A DNA stretch of 64,000 nt from Symbiodinium natans (taxonomy: Eukaryota; Sar; Dinophyceae; Suessiales; Symbiodiniaceae), in assembly GCA_905221605.1 (NCBI GenBank), contig CAJNDS010001669.1, forward strand, positions 304,001 to 368,000. The letters are read 5' to 3'. Position 1 is the stretch's first letter. Every line of letters starts with the position of its first letter. Below are positions 52,681 to 63,901 of the stretch, piece by piece. Made by a program: the position numbers and the translations under genes. The notes beneath the pieces are model-generated. The model searched no databases. It was not told the DNA's origin and worked only from the letters and a program-made list of their open reading frames with translations.

Positions 52681-53442
52681 AACCCTAAGCCCTAAACGCC
52701 CTAAACCGTCTCCCAAAATCTCAAACATTAAATCCGGGATTGTATGAAGCTAGGCCGCCGGGGGCTTCGATTTCGGTCTTAGGCTCTACGCTCCCTTGTA
52801 AAATCTCTGGATGAACATGGAATTTTTAAAGTTCAACTACTGGCAAAGTAAGGATTTAACAACCAGGGAGATTGGGTCTCTGGCGCACAAGGCCCGTACC
52901 AGGGGGCTCAACTTGGCTTTAGCGGCCAAAAAGCAATCCATTGGCATCCATTTTCCCGCTCAAAACAGTTATGGAGTTAAGGATTTTCAGGGATTTTAGG
53001 CTTATTGGGTCTTTGGAAAACCTGAAAACTTTTCGCTCAGGCTTCTCTCCCCCGGCTCTGCGCCCTCGATCCCTCGATCACGCACATCATGCCACACTTT
53101 GGGAACCTCGTGTTTAGGGTTTAGGGTCTTAGGGTTTAAGGTTTAGGGACCATTTGGGGGGGTTTAGGGTTTAGGGACCATTTGGGGTTTTGGGCTCAGG
53201 GGTTGACAGCCTCCCCAACATAGCCCCTCACAGTTCTCACTTTTTCTTGGGGTGGATACATACACATAGGTTCCTACCCCTAAACCCTAAACCCTAAACC
53301 CCGAAGACGCTCTGTCAGAAGCCCAAGGTGCTTCAATGTCTCGCCCAGCCAGAAGCTCTCCTGATCGGAGCTACTAGGGTTTAGGGTTTAGGGTTTAGGG
53401 TTCAGGGTTTAGGGTTTAGGGTTCAGGGTTTAGGGCTACAAG

Positions 53443-53548
53443 TTCAGGGGTCTGAATGATTAGAATAGGGTTTTGGGGGGGGGGGATCATTTTGGCATAA
53501 TTACAGATGGGCCCTAAGGGAATACTACTAGGAATTCTTCCGACCCCT
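53443..53548. mobile_element. MITE family K
   Basis: AGGGGTCTGAATGATTAGAATAGG ... AGGAATTCTTCCGACCCCT; G run in the loop. Confidence 0.62.
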
Positions 53549-53568
53549 ATGGTACCCAGCTTTCTCAG

Positions 53569-53657
53569 ACCCTTCAAGGCATGACGGTTATTCCTTCCGG
53601 TTCTCAAGGGTCTTCTGATACTCGAAAAGATTCAGGGCTGTCCAGTGAGCTCCTCAG
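53569..53657 (+). CDS. Exon candidate with array-supplied donor
   Basis: Acceptor TACCCAGCTTTCTCAG, frame TLQGMTVIPSGSQGSSDTRK then DSGLSSELL, donor AG|GTTTAGGG at the first unit of a TTTAGGG array. Ser/Gly-rich. Family unknown. Confidence 0.45.
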
Positions 53658-53921
53658 GTTTAGGGTTTAGGGGTTTAGGGTTTAGGGCTTAGGGTTTAGG
53701 GTTTGGGGTTTGGGGTTTGGGGTTTGGGGCTCTTGCCCTGGCCGGCAAAGTCCCAGTCAAGCGCAGAGCAGCTCACCACAAGACGCCCCGGAATATCGCA
53801 GAGTGAAGTGGCAAAGAAATCAAAGAGCCCAAGACGCCTTAATTCAGGAATGCACCTGTAACTGCACAAGGGGTTGCATTGCATTCCAGGCTGTGTTCCT
53901 CAACTAGAGCGTACGGTGCCC

Positions 53922-54847
53922 TGGGAAGAAGCTGCGGCGACCTGGCTGTCACGCTTCGGCGGTGGCTTTTTGCGGACATCCGTGATCGCCGAAAACCCAT
54001 ACTTTGCCTGGCGTGAGCAGGGTTTAGGGTTTAAGTAGGGTTTAGAGTTTAACTTTAGGTTTAGGTTTAGGTTTAGGGTTTAGGTTTAGGGTTTAGGGTT
54101 TAGGGCTTAAGAGTTTAAGGGTTGCCAGGATTGTCACTGAGTTGGCAAAAAAAACTGGAACAATGCAGGCAGCTGTGTCTTCGGTTGTTTGGCCTCTTCT
54201 CAGATGTCTCTTACCGTCTGCCACCCTTACCCCTGTTACCAACCCGCAAAACAGGGCTTAGGGTCTAGGGTCTAATTTTTAACACCCCTCAACCCTAAAC
54301 CCTAAACCCTAAACCTCAACCCTAAACCCTAAACCCTGCAGTGCAAATCACCACAAGAACCACGCCCTCCGGCCTTGCAGTATCGAAGGAAAGGGACGAA
54401 CATCTCGTGCCCCTTAGGATTTCGGCTGCGCTCCAGGTCATTCAGAGCGAACCAGAGACCCGAAACTAAGGAAGACTCCCACAATCAAATTAGGATCTCT
54501 ATTCCAACTTAAGGACTGTTCTTGAATATGGGAGTCTCCGGGTAGGCTACTGACAACTACTATTTGCTTTAGAACCCCCAAAACAAAACAATGTTGAATA
54601 ATCCAGATCCTACCGTGGGAAGGAAGAACAATATCTGGGGGGTGGTGGTTCTTACTATACTCCCCTTAGAACCTTAACAAAAGCACTATTTTTAATATCC
54701 TCTTGGTTTTATATAAACAAAAACAGGAAAATGATTCCCAAGGGGGATATAGCTTGAGCAAGTAGTAGAGAAGGGTTTTGGTGCCTGCCCAGCAGCCCCA
54801 CCCCACCGCAACGTTTTAGGGACTGCCGACACGACGATCCAACACTT
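53922..54847 (+). CDS. Four phase-compatible exon candidates
   Basis: 53922-54022 (EAAATWLSRFGGGFLRTSVI, AENPYFAWREQ), 54204-54254 (MSLTVCHPYPCYQPAKQ, after GGCCTCTTCTCAG), 54381-54436 (RRKGTNISCPLGFRLRS, after CGGCCTTGCAG, donor AG|GTCATT), 54793-54847 (PTPPQRFRDCRHDDPTL, donor GTGAGG). Phases 0, 0, 2 agree across the joins. A last exon could run from about 54940 (ESWQRKIKGLRSPGISVRHA). Introns hold arrays, an F and a B MITE. Product unknown. Confidence 0.42.
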
Positions 54848-55493
54848 GTGAGGGTGTGCACTCTTGTTGGGTTTAGGGTTTGGGTTTTTGGTTATCTTTT
54901 GTTTTTTTGCTTAGGGTTTATAACCCTAAGCCCTAAGCCCCGAGAGTCATGGCAGAGAAAAATAAAGGGGCTTCGCTCGCCAGGAATTTCCGTGCGCCAC
55001 GCCTGTCATGCAAGTCCAAGAGCTTCCTGCCAAGACAGTGACGTCTGTGGAGGGCTTAGGGCCAGGGAGTGTACATTGACTACTACGAATTGGTTACGAC
55101 CCCCCCCCAAAAGATAAAAAAATGAAAATAAGTAACAGAAAAAATCCACATGTTCCCTTTATGGACAAAGTAGGTTTTCATTTTTTGGAGCACTCAGGTC
55201 GCTGATCCGGAAATGTACTAGGTGATTTGAAGACATGTACTGAGCCGTGAAACCATGAAACTCGCAGGGCCGAAATCGTACTGCAGGAATGCGGTTTTCC
55301 ATTCCCCCCGAGCCAGTCCAGAGAGACGCATTTTGTGTTTTTGTCGCATTTTCTGTATGTTTTCTTCCGCATTTTCCTCGACCGCGCCACCTCTCCCTAG
55401 GTCCTAGCCCTTGGGCAGGCTGCTCGGCTTCTTTGCTTCCTGTCTCCTTCTGTCCTTCCCTAAACCCTAAACCCTAAACCCTAAACCCTAAAC

Positions 55494-55791
55494 CCTGGCT
55501 TTGCTGGTTCCGGCACTTGCTGCATGGACTCCCGTTGAGACTGTTCTCTTGCACTCGGAAGGCCCCCGGCTGATCACCTTTTCTAGTTCCTGGTTGGGAT
55601 AGTACGAAGAATCAAAATGTCCACTCCTTATTGGGTTTAAGTGCCCTTCGAAATGTAAAAGGTTACCCAACTATGACAAAGTTTTCTCTTCGGGCAGCGA
55701 TCTCCTCACATTCTGGATTGCCCAAGGCCATCTGGAGGTGGACTGCGAGACAGGATGCGCAAGTATGCTCTTGAGCATTGGCAGTTTGAGC
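55494..55791 (-). CDS. Two phase-matched exon candidates downstream of GH47 exons
   Basis: Minus-strand exons 55791-55667 and 55626-55494 are separated by a 40-bp GT-AG gap. The first starts in phase 0, as the last GH47 exon would require, and reads NAQEHTCASCLAVHLQMALG and EEIAARRENFVIVG. The second reads SSYYPNQELEKVISRGPSEC and ends at a GTTTAGGG array that supplies a GT donor. The text does not resemble known GH47 C-terminal sequence, so these may belong to another gene or be chance frames. Confidence 0.32.
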
Positions 55792-55864
55792 CTTAAAATG
55801 GCTTAGGGTTTGGGGGTTTGGGCTCAGGCTGCTAAACTCAGGCACGGGGCAAAAGAACCTAAAC

Positions 55865-58800
55865 CGTTGTATACTCAGCATCTGTGCTCCCGGCCCATTG
55901 CCGATACTTGGGGTCGCCCGTGTAGTACCACATGTACCACAGTGCCTTCACAGTCGGGGCGGTCTGACGGCAAGAATGGTTTAAGGCTTGAACCCGTTTT
56001 GTAGAAAGTAGTATGCTCTAGATAAAGACTGTACTTGCAAGCAGGGGCGTGACCGAAAGGGTAGGGGCAACTGTCTTACACGAAAGGGTAGAGTTCGACA
56101 GACGCAAGCTAGTTCCCATCAACGTTTCCGCAGCCCGTCGAATCTGCCAGACACACACAAATGGGGGTTTACGATATTAGGGGGTAGCTTACTTCCCCGT
56201 ACTTGGGGTCCTCATTCTAAGGGCATCCTACTATTTCGGGGTCTATTCTATATTTTCGTTAACCTCCAAATGCCTCCCACAACCCCCCCCCCCCCTTCGC
56301 CCACCCCAAACCTTATTGTGTTGAACGGAGCCCTAAACCCTATACCGTAAACCCTAAGCCCTAAACCCTAAACTTTCCCTAAACCCCCTAAACTCTAAAC
56401 CCCACAGCCTACACCCTAAACATCCCTAAACCCTAAACCCTAAACCCTAAACCCTAAACCCTAAACCCTAAACCCCAAACCCTAAACCCTAAACCCAATC
56501 CGAGGCTTGGCTCCCAGGCCTCAGCGGCCTCGGGCCTCAGCAAGTTGTGGGGGGCGTCCCCCGGCACCGACATCTCCTGGCCCTGCAGGAAGGCTTCGGC
56601 TAAGTTTCTTTTAAACGAGGGAACTTAACCCTAGAACCCTAACCCCTAAACCCTACACCCTAAACTTGCCCTAAACCCTAAACTTTCTTTGCAACTGGAA
56701 CCGGAACACCGTAAACCCTTCCGTTTTGTGTTCTTGTTAGTTTAAGTTTAGGGTTTGGGGCTTAAAGGCTTTATTGCACCCTGTATACCGCCTTAAACAT
56801 GTACATGGGGGTTGGATAGGTTCCAGCAGGGAACTAAGGTCCCTTTACTTAAGGTTGTACCCTTGGGTTGTGGGGATCCGCGTTAAAGGGGTATTCAGGG
56901 GTTGAAGGGTACGAGCCTCGATCCCTTGATAATCGTGCCCAGATCCCACGATAACTTACTAAGCAATTCTCCTTCAGCGATATAGGAGTTACTGCTATGG
57001 TCTTGAGGTGATATTCCTTGGCGAACCTATCACTTGGGCTTACAGGGATTGAAGGGATACTATAAGGTTAAGGCTTGAGGAGCTTGAGTGAGAAATATCG
57101 GCCACCTTGTCTGGGCCAACAAGGGAGCGCACTGCAATGAGGCCAGAAACCCTACGAAAATCACAGCCCCAATGCTGAACCTCAAAACTACTAATTGCTT
57201 ATGAACCACAAAAAAAATAAACATATTCTTCCTTATTAAGGGTAATATAGGGAATAGTAACTTTTTTTATTGCTTCGAGATTCTTAAGCAAATAGTAGAA
57301 AATCCTGCGCCCAGACACCCCTTGTCCCAATGCATTTTCGGCTTGGGGTGGTGAGTTGATGTACAATGTCAGTCCAGTCACGACTTCCTGGAGGGCTCAG
57401 GACAGTGAATTCAAGGGTTCAACTTTTGCAACCCTAAACCCTAAACCCTAAACCTTCTCGACATCCTGAACCCTGCAAGAGCATTGTAATTGTAAGCCAC
57501 ATCGAGAATGCAAAGCATTTTCCCCTGCCTCACAAGGTTCAACCGGCAACGCAATCCCCAACCCCAAGCCCCAAACCCGAAAAACCCGAAACCACCCCAA
57601 CCCTAAACCCAAACCCTACACCTAAACCCTACGAATCCGTCCCCCGCCCCCTCGCAACCCTAAACCCTAAACCCTAAACCCCAGAGCCACTCGCGCAGCT
57701 TGGAGGTTGAAGGCCACGTACTCAGGGGAGAGGCCGGTGGGCATGCGCCTGAGGGGTTTTGTTGTAAGGTCAGGGTTTAGGGTTTAGGGTTTAGGGTTTA
57801 GGGTTTAGGGTTTCGGGTTTAGGGTTTAGGGTTTAGGGCTTGGGGTTTAGGGTGGATGAGGCTTGTGGAGCTTAGCAAGGTCTGGAGTAGGGCCCCGACG
57901 CATACATCTGGTAGCAGGTGTACGTCAGCTCGGCCTCGTGCAAGGTCCAGGGTTTAGGGTTTAGGGTTTAGGGTTTAGGGTTTAGTGAGCGTGCCAAGTC
58001 GTCTACGACGAGTCTACGAAGTGGAAGAGAGAAGGGAGATAGACAAAGAGGTGCAGAACGAAAGGAAGGCAAGGAGCGAAAGGAAAGAAAGGAAACAAAG
58101 AAGCAAAGAGAGAAAGAGAGGGAGAGGGGAAGAAAGGAGCTGACACGAGAGCGGACACCTTCACTCCTGTGCATTATGAAGGCCGTGGATCCTCTATTTG
58201 AACTAGTAGGTGCTTAAGAACCCCCAAGAAAATAAACACATTCTTCCTTATAAGGGTAATATAGGGATTAGAATTAATATTCTTTTGGGGTTCTGAAGCA
58301 AATAGTAGTGAAGGCATGTTTAGACGTAAGTGAGTGCTTGGCCGGAGCCCACATGCCTCGACCGGCCCCTGCTCTGGGAGCCACAACAAGAAGCTGTACA
58401 ATGCGTCGCAGGAGGGTTTAGGGTTTAGGGTTTAGGGTTTAGGGTTTAGGGTTTAGGGTTTAGGGTTCATCTTCAGGGGGTCTGGTCCCAGCGTCCAGGG
58501 GTTCAGGGGGCCGCTCTCAAGGGTCAGGGTCGTCCAGGAAGCCCCACAAGAGGGTCCCAAGAAATTTCCGGGTAGGTCCGCGGTTTGAGCCTTCCCCCCC
58601 CTTCCCCCGAAGCCCAGCCATAGTAACTTTAGGTTAAGGGTCCAGGCGTCAGCTCAGGCTGAGACAGCAAAGGGCTCCCACCGAGGGTCCACCTGGCCAA
58701 GAAACGGAATTCTCTTGAGGGTTTAGTCCGGTCTTAAATGTCTTGTCTAGTTTGGGGTGGACTTGCTAGAAAGGGCAAACACAAGTAAATAGTTGCTGTG

Positions 58801-60885
58801 CTGCAGAAGGCGAAAGAGGAGTTGTGGGGGGGTTTGGGGTTTGGGGTTTTGGGGTTTGGGGTTTAGGGGGCTTTGGGGTTTAGGGTTTGATAGGGCTTGG
58901 GGCTTTCGAGTTTTTGGGTCAATAAGGCGTAAGGGTTTATGGGTTTAGACTTTAGGGTTCTTGGGTGTGCCAGAATCAGAAGGAATCGCGCAGGATTCTT
59001 GGGAACATCCCTAAACCCTAAACCCTAAACCCTAAACCAACTAGGTGAAGGGATTCCAGTGCCCTGCCTCATCTTTGGGAAGGGTCCGGCTGCCCAGCCT
59101 CAGAGCCCATAACTTGTGGCCCGAGCCACTTCGGTGTTTAGGGCTTGGGGTTCAGGGGTTTAGGGTTTGGGGTTTTGGGGGTTTCAGGCTTTGGGGTTTT
59201 CAGGGTTTAGGGTTTAGGTTGGCACGCTGCGGGCCCTTCACGTAACCTCCAGATACCAAATAAAGCCTAACAAGGGCTTCTGGTCTCAAATTGCAAGGGT
59301 TCAGGGTTTAGGGCGTGGATTTTAGGGCCTGCAAGGGTTCTTGGTTCATATACCTTGTAGCAGGACTTATCGTAGCATAGGGTAGTATGACCCCAATTTC
59401 ATCTTGAGGAAGTTACATGGTCCCTCAGTATGGGTCCTTACAAAGGGGGCCCCGTCTACACCCCTTATATACCCTCTACAAATTCAGGGCCCATACATCA
59501 GAACCCTTTACAGGAGGTAAGGGACCATATTAAGGGCCCATGAAGCTACCCTTAACTTAGATTCTAGGGCTCAGTTGAATCTAGGGCACCTCATGCTTCA
59601 TCAGAATCCAGGGGGCTTTCAGCAAAACAAAAAACAAGGGAGGGCGTAGGGTTTAGGGTTTAGGGTTTAGGGTTTAGGGTTTAGGGTTTAGGGTTTAGGG
59701 TGTAGGGTCGGCTGGTCCCTGAAGACTCTGCGGCAAGGGCCTTGTTTGGGTATTTACTGATGCTGGTCCTGAAGAGAACCAGGCCCCTGCATCGGGCCAA
59801 TCGCGGTGCTGCCGCACCCTATGCTGCGGGCGGTAGGCGAACGTGCTGGGTCGGCTTGCGCCATCGAGAGTTGGCCTTGCTTAGAATGCTAATATCCATC
59901 TTGGTTGCTCTTGAACCCCGCAATAAAAGTTTAACTTTTAGCTCCGTTAATATTAAATTAGAGGAACCCAAAGCTCATGAAGTGATAAAGTTGTAGTGAA
60001 ATCCCACCTAGCGAGTCATAACTGAATGGGGATTCCACGGTTTGGCCATGCTTGGTCCTCCTGCCATGCCCTGCCCTGAAACCCCAAGGCCAGAATCTTT
60101 AAACCCCTAAGTCCTGAACTCCAGTAAACGCCCTCATCCCGAAACTGAATCCCCTAAACCCTAAACGCTAAACCCTAGACCCTGAACCCCCATAAACCCT
60201 AAACCCTAAACCCTAAACCCTAAACCCTAAACCCTAAACCCTAAACCCTGCCGCAGTCGCCTTCTGAAACCCCTCAGAGCAGCTGAGCTCCGAGCATAAG
60301 CATCCCAGCCTCTGCATTGGAGAGGGGGGGGGGGGGGGGAGGAGGTTTAGGGTTTAGGGTTTAGGGTTTAGGGTTAGGGTTTAGGGTTTAGGGTTTAGGG
60401 TTTAGGGTTTAGGGTTTAGGGTTTAGGGTTTAGGGTTTAGGGTTTAGGGTTTAGGGTTTAGGGGTCTCGGCCAAGGAAGGTCAGAAGTTGATTGGGCTTG
60501 AGGTTTAAAGGGCCCAATACCCCTTGATTCAGGAATATCTGCCTTAGATCCCTGTATGGTTTAAGGTATTTGTTTAAAATAGGGGGTTTGGGGCTCTCGG
60601 GTTACATACTGGTATCTCAGGTTAGCTTTACCTTTAGGGTAGCAGCAGGCTTACCCTGCACATTTGTGCAAATTTCAGGGACTTGAAACCACAAAGCCAC
60701 GCTAGCCCTGATAGATCTACGCTGAATCTACTCAAGCCTGCCCATTCGAATGAATAAAAACCCTAAACCCTGAACCCTTAGAAACTACTGCAACGTAAGC
60801 CGCAGAAAAAGAGAAAAGCTGAGAGCCCAACCACAAAGCAGGCCAGGTGGTCCATGCGATTCCGCTGGCGTGTTCCCCTGTCCCG
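55865..60885 (-). CDS. Glycoside hydrolase family 47 (class I alpha-1,2-mannosidase), partial
   Basis: GH47 enzymes trim alpha-1,2-linked mannose from N-glycans or misfolded glycoproteins in the ER/Golgi. Exons in transcript order: 60885-60832 (RMDHLACFV), 60309-about 60283 (AGMLMLGAQ), 57934-57900 (AELTYTCYQMYA), 57748-57700 (RMPTGLSPEYVAFNLQ), 56582-56520 (GQEMSVPGDAPHNLLRPEAAE), 55945-55865 (ALWYMWYYTGDPKYRQWAG). Motifs DHLACF, PTGLSPE, HNLLRPE and TGDPKYR occur in the family order. RPE carries one of the known catalytic acids. The joins 57900/57748, 57700/56582 and 56520/55945 are in phase, with GT, GC and GC donors. Introns reach 2.3 kb and hold arrays and MITEs. N-terminal region and signal anchor not found. 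The C-terminal third, with its TEAHP motif, is not recognised in the window. Confidence 0.85.
56082..56143 (-). CDS. Exon candidate inside a GH47 intron
   Basis: A strong minus-strand acceptor (TGTGTGTGTCTGGCAG) precedes a frame reading RRAAETLMGTSLRLSNS and a GTGTAAG donor. It lies in the intron between GH47 exons 56520 and 55945 and does not fit their phase. It is either a cryptic exon or a chance frame. Confidence 0.2.
57186..57298. mobile_element. MITE family B
   Basis: CTACTAATTGCTTATGAACC ... GATTCTTAAGCAAATAGTAG; core TTCCTTATTAAGGGTAATATAGGG. Lies in a GH47 intron. Confidence 0.85.
58203..58308. mobile_element. MITE family B
   Basis: CTAGTAGGTGCTTAAGAACC ... GGTTCTGAAGCAAATAGTAG; core ATTCTTCCTTATAAGGGTAATATAGGG. 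Lies in a GH47 intron. Confidence 0.85.
58470..59400. other. Intronic stretch of the GH47 gene, no supportable exon
   Basis: TTTGGGG/TTTAGGG-like degenerate repeats (58820-58970 and 59130-59220) and moderately GC-rich unique DNA. Short open frames exist on both strands (for example 59120-59055 minus, PKWLGPQVMGSEAGQPDPSQ), but it lies between GH47 exons, so I do not call them. Confidence 0.45.
59407..59542. mobile_element. MITE family D
   Basis: GAAGTTACATGGTCCCTCAG ... TTATATACCCTCTACAAATT ... TAAGGGACCATATTAAGGGCCC. Confidence 0.78.
59705..59999 (+). CDS. 97-codon open frame antisense to GH47 intron
   Basis: Open from a TTTAGGG array to TAG: RLVPEDSAARALFGYLLMLV, LHRANRGAAAPYAAGGRRTC, LRHRELALLRMLISILVALE, then an AT-rich end. 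No ATG before codon 20. It lies on the opposite strand inside the 2.3-kb GH47 intron, which argues for chance or a nested gene. Family unknown. Confidence 0.3.
60344..60462. repeat. TTTAGGG array after a G run
   Basis: About 17 TTTAGGG units preceded by a run of about 14 G. Confidence 0.93.
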
Positions 60886-61428
60886 CTGCAGCCGGGTTAG
60901 AGTTTAGGGTTCTCCCCTGACATAACCTTGCTTAGGCTTAATTATCCCTAAATAGCCTTAACTATGGGGGGAACCTAGGGGGGGGGGGGGGGGTAATACA
61001 GAGGGGGGTACAAGGGGAACCCATGATTCGGGACTTCAGTATTTAGGGTCTAGGGTGGTCAGGCAAGCACATGACATGACACACTCGAATCCAACAAAAA
61101 CTGCCCCTGACTTCCCTGCAGGTGCTCTGCTCGTCGCTTGCCGTCAACCCTGAAACCCAAACTCCAGACCCAAAAAAAACAAAGCACTAAATGCTATCCC
61201 TGAGCTCTAAGCCCCAAACCCTAAGCTCCAACTCTTTACCTCGCAAACAAAAACGGCAGCGGCTTGATACAAGTTCCGTCTGCCGAAGATGTGGCTGGCA
61301 GTGCTTCTTCTTGCAGCTAGGGGTTTCAACCCTACACCCTAAACCCTAGTCCCGAAACCCTAAACCCTGAACCCTGAACCCTGAACCCTAAACCCTAAAC
61401 CCTAAACCCCAAACCCTAAACCCTAAAC

Positions 61429-61526
61429 CCCTTCAGCCCCAAGACGCCCGAGAGCTGAGACGCAAGCTCGAGCTCCGCGACAAACTGGAGCCCGCTGGCT
61501 GTCCTGACAACCTGACACCGTCGGAA
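61429..61526 (+). CDS. Exon candidate with array-supplied donor
   Basis: Plus strand: LQPQDARELRRKLELRDKLE then PAGCPDNLTPSE, ending at G|GTTTAGGG. Charged and probably helical. A further candidate after the array (61569-61680) reads GPFPRDFARLENIPKAALQT. Confidence 0.42.
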
Positions 61527-62095
61527 GGTTTAGGGTTTAGGGTTTAGGGTTTAGGGTTTAGGGTTCAGGGACCTTTTCCAAGAGACTTCGCCCGCCTCGA
61601 GAATATCCCCAAGGCCGCCCTGCAAACCCCCCGTACTCGTAAAAGCAAGGCCCCAATCCCCTGCGCTTTTTGTAGCCCAAAACCCAAAACCCTACAACCC
61701 GAAACCCAAAACCCTCAGCCTCGAGCCCAAGGTACCAGGAAGAAATTGACAGCGGTTTAGGGTTTTGGGCCCTGAAAGCAAGCTGATGCAGATTTCTTCC
61801 TGAACAAGATGCTCTGAAACATCAGTGTAAGAGTAATAGTAGAAAGTTGGTGGCAGTATACTATAACAATTCCGTTTAGTGGCACATTGGAAGTAAAGAG
61901 AAGATAACAGTCTACTGGCAAACCTCGTAGTAAAAGGACTGCTAGTTTCCTGTTTACCTTGAAGCTCATGACGTGTTCGGTGCCCCAATAACCCTAAACC
62001 GTGGGGGGTTTAGGGTTTTGGTTTAGATTCCTGCTGCACAGAATCGCGAAGGATTCCCCAGCGAGCTTCAGGAATATTGAAACCCTGAACCTCAA

Positions 62096-62205
62096 ACCCA
62101 AAAATCAAGCAATATTCCTTATAGTGAAGCACACATCATCACCATGTAGGGACCCTTCCAGTCTGTACAATATCAAGAGTCGCTTGGGTCCTTCACGGAT
62201 GGTGT
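62096..62205 (-). CDS. Terminal exon candidate
   Basis: Minus strand: TIREGPKRLLILYRLEGSLH then GDDVCFTIRNIA and TGA. Clean of repeats. Family unknown. Confidence 0.38.
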
Positions 62206-62503
62206 GGGGTTTAGCCTGGTAAGGCCTCTACTTGGAGGCCCTGTTGGCTGGGTAGAACCCTACAATTTAGGGTTTAGGGTTTAGGGTTTAGGGTTTAGGG
62301 TTTAGGGTTTAGGGTTTAGGGTTTAGGGAACCCACCTAACCGACCCTACTTATGCAGTCAAAAAGGGCTCCCAAGGAGGGTTTGGCATCCCGAAATCTCT
62401 GAAACCTTTCTAGGCTTCAGGTTTGAGGATACTCCCCTTTACACAAACAGTCCTTAACAGGGATGATCTATTATGACCCCAAACCCTAAACCCTAAACCC
62501 TAA

Positions 62504-63029
62504 TGTTGGACTGGCTTTAGTGGATGGGACCACTATGATGCGATTTTCCGATCCGCTTATACAGAACCCCCCCCCATTGTTTAGGGTGGTTCACAATTAT
62601 GCGATGTTGTCCCGGCTGGGGTTGAAGGGCGGGGGGCCGGGGAGCCAAAAACAAAAACAAGTTTTGAATAAGAAACTCCGGATTTTTTGGTGTCTAGCCT
62701 GATTTAAATTCCTTGTAAAATTTCATTACGAAACAGGCCCCCAAACAATTTTCCAAGGGAGTAGCCCACGAGCTGCCCTGATTCGCTTTAGCAAGTTGTT
62801 TCGGTGGTCCGCATTAATGCGGAGCCCCGGCGACCGTGGAGCTACAAAGCCTGGAAAGCTTAGACCCTCAAGCTTCAAGGCTTCCCCTCAACCCTCGACC
62901 CCTAGCCGCCCTACCCCCGCCCCCGTCCCAGCCCCATCCCACATTATTAAGGATCCCCGAAAACCCCAAATTTGTTTGGGGGGGGGGGGGGGGGGGGGGG
63001 GGCCCTGCGCACTAAAGCGAGTCCAACAT
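62504..63029. mobile_element. TIR element with TAA target duplication, copy 2
   Basis: 526 bp; ends TGTTGGACTGGCTTTAGTG and CACTAAAGCGAGTCCAACAT (G/C variants), flanked by TAA (62501-62503 and 63030-63032). Inserted in a CCCTAAA array, like copy 1. Contains a run of about 24 G next to CCAAATTTG. No transposase visible. Confidence 0.75.
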
Positions 63030-63099
63030 TAAACCCTAACCCTAAACCCCAGGGGAGCTGTTCGTCTATGAGGGAACGTCCCAATTGGAGGAGACTCAA

Positions 63100-63172
63100 A
63101 CTTGGAATCTGGGGCTTGCGACCATGGTGTCCATCATCTCCGTCATGGCCTTCAGGTCAGGGAAGCCCTGAA
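63100..63172 (-). CDS. Terminal exon candidate
   Basis: Minus strand: GFPDLKAMTEMMDTMVASPR then FQV and TGA, between a CCCTAAA array and the TIR element. Family unknown. Confidence 0.35.
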
Positions 63173-63519
63173 ACCCTAAACCCTAAACCCTAAACCCTAA
63201 ACCCTAAACCCTAAACCCTAAACCCTAGCCCTAAACCCTAATCCCTAAACCCCAAACCCTAAACCCTAAACCCCAAACCCCAAACCCTAATCTTCAAGGA
63301 CCGGCTCTCCCCTGCCGGATGCAAAGCGGGCAGCGCTGACCGCCCAGGCAATTCCCCAGCAAGGAGCTTCGAACCCGAAACCCCAACCCTAAAATCAACC
63401 CCGAACCCAATAAAGTTCAGGGTTTCTTCCTGTTAGGGTTTAGGGTTTAGGGTTTCTTGCTTTTAGGGTTGAGGGTTCATCGTATGAACATCAAGCTCCC
63501 CAAGCCCCCTCCCCACCCC

Positions 63520-63615
63520 CCCTGAGAATCTGGGAGAAGACTGTCGCGTGCTGGGCGAGGCGCTTTCTTCCAGGCGTCTTTGAGCCGGGCCTTGGCGAGT
63601 TCACGGCATTTTCGG
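63520..63615 (-). CDS. Exon candidate
   Basis: Minus strand: RELAKARLKDAWKKAPRPAR then DSLLPDSQGG, strongly basic. Family unknown. Confidence 0.38.
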
Positions 63616-63901
63616 GTTTAGGGTTTAGGGTTTAGGGCTACTACTTGGTGGTTCATCTGGGTAGTTATGCGACAAGGGCTAGAATGCTGGGGACTATAGT
63701 TCTAGCCCTATTTAGGGCACTGGGCACTTGGAACCCTCCTTATTACTACCCCCTTTAGCAACAGTCTTGCCACTTCGCCCGGGGTTGGTGCCTAGGGGGG
63801 GTAGTATCCCTAAACCCGACACCCTACCTAAAACCTAAACAGGGGCAGAAAAAATGGGGGGGGGGGGGGGGGGGTAGCAGGGGAACCTCCCAGAGGCTTG
63901 T

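Noticed and set aside
61280-61330. Plus-strand signal peptide MWLAVLLLAARG
   Set aside because: Only 14 codons before a repeat, and the opposite strand has an exon candidate with proper splice sites (61305-61247).
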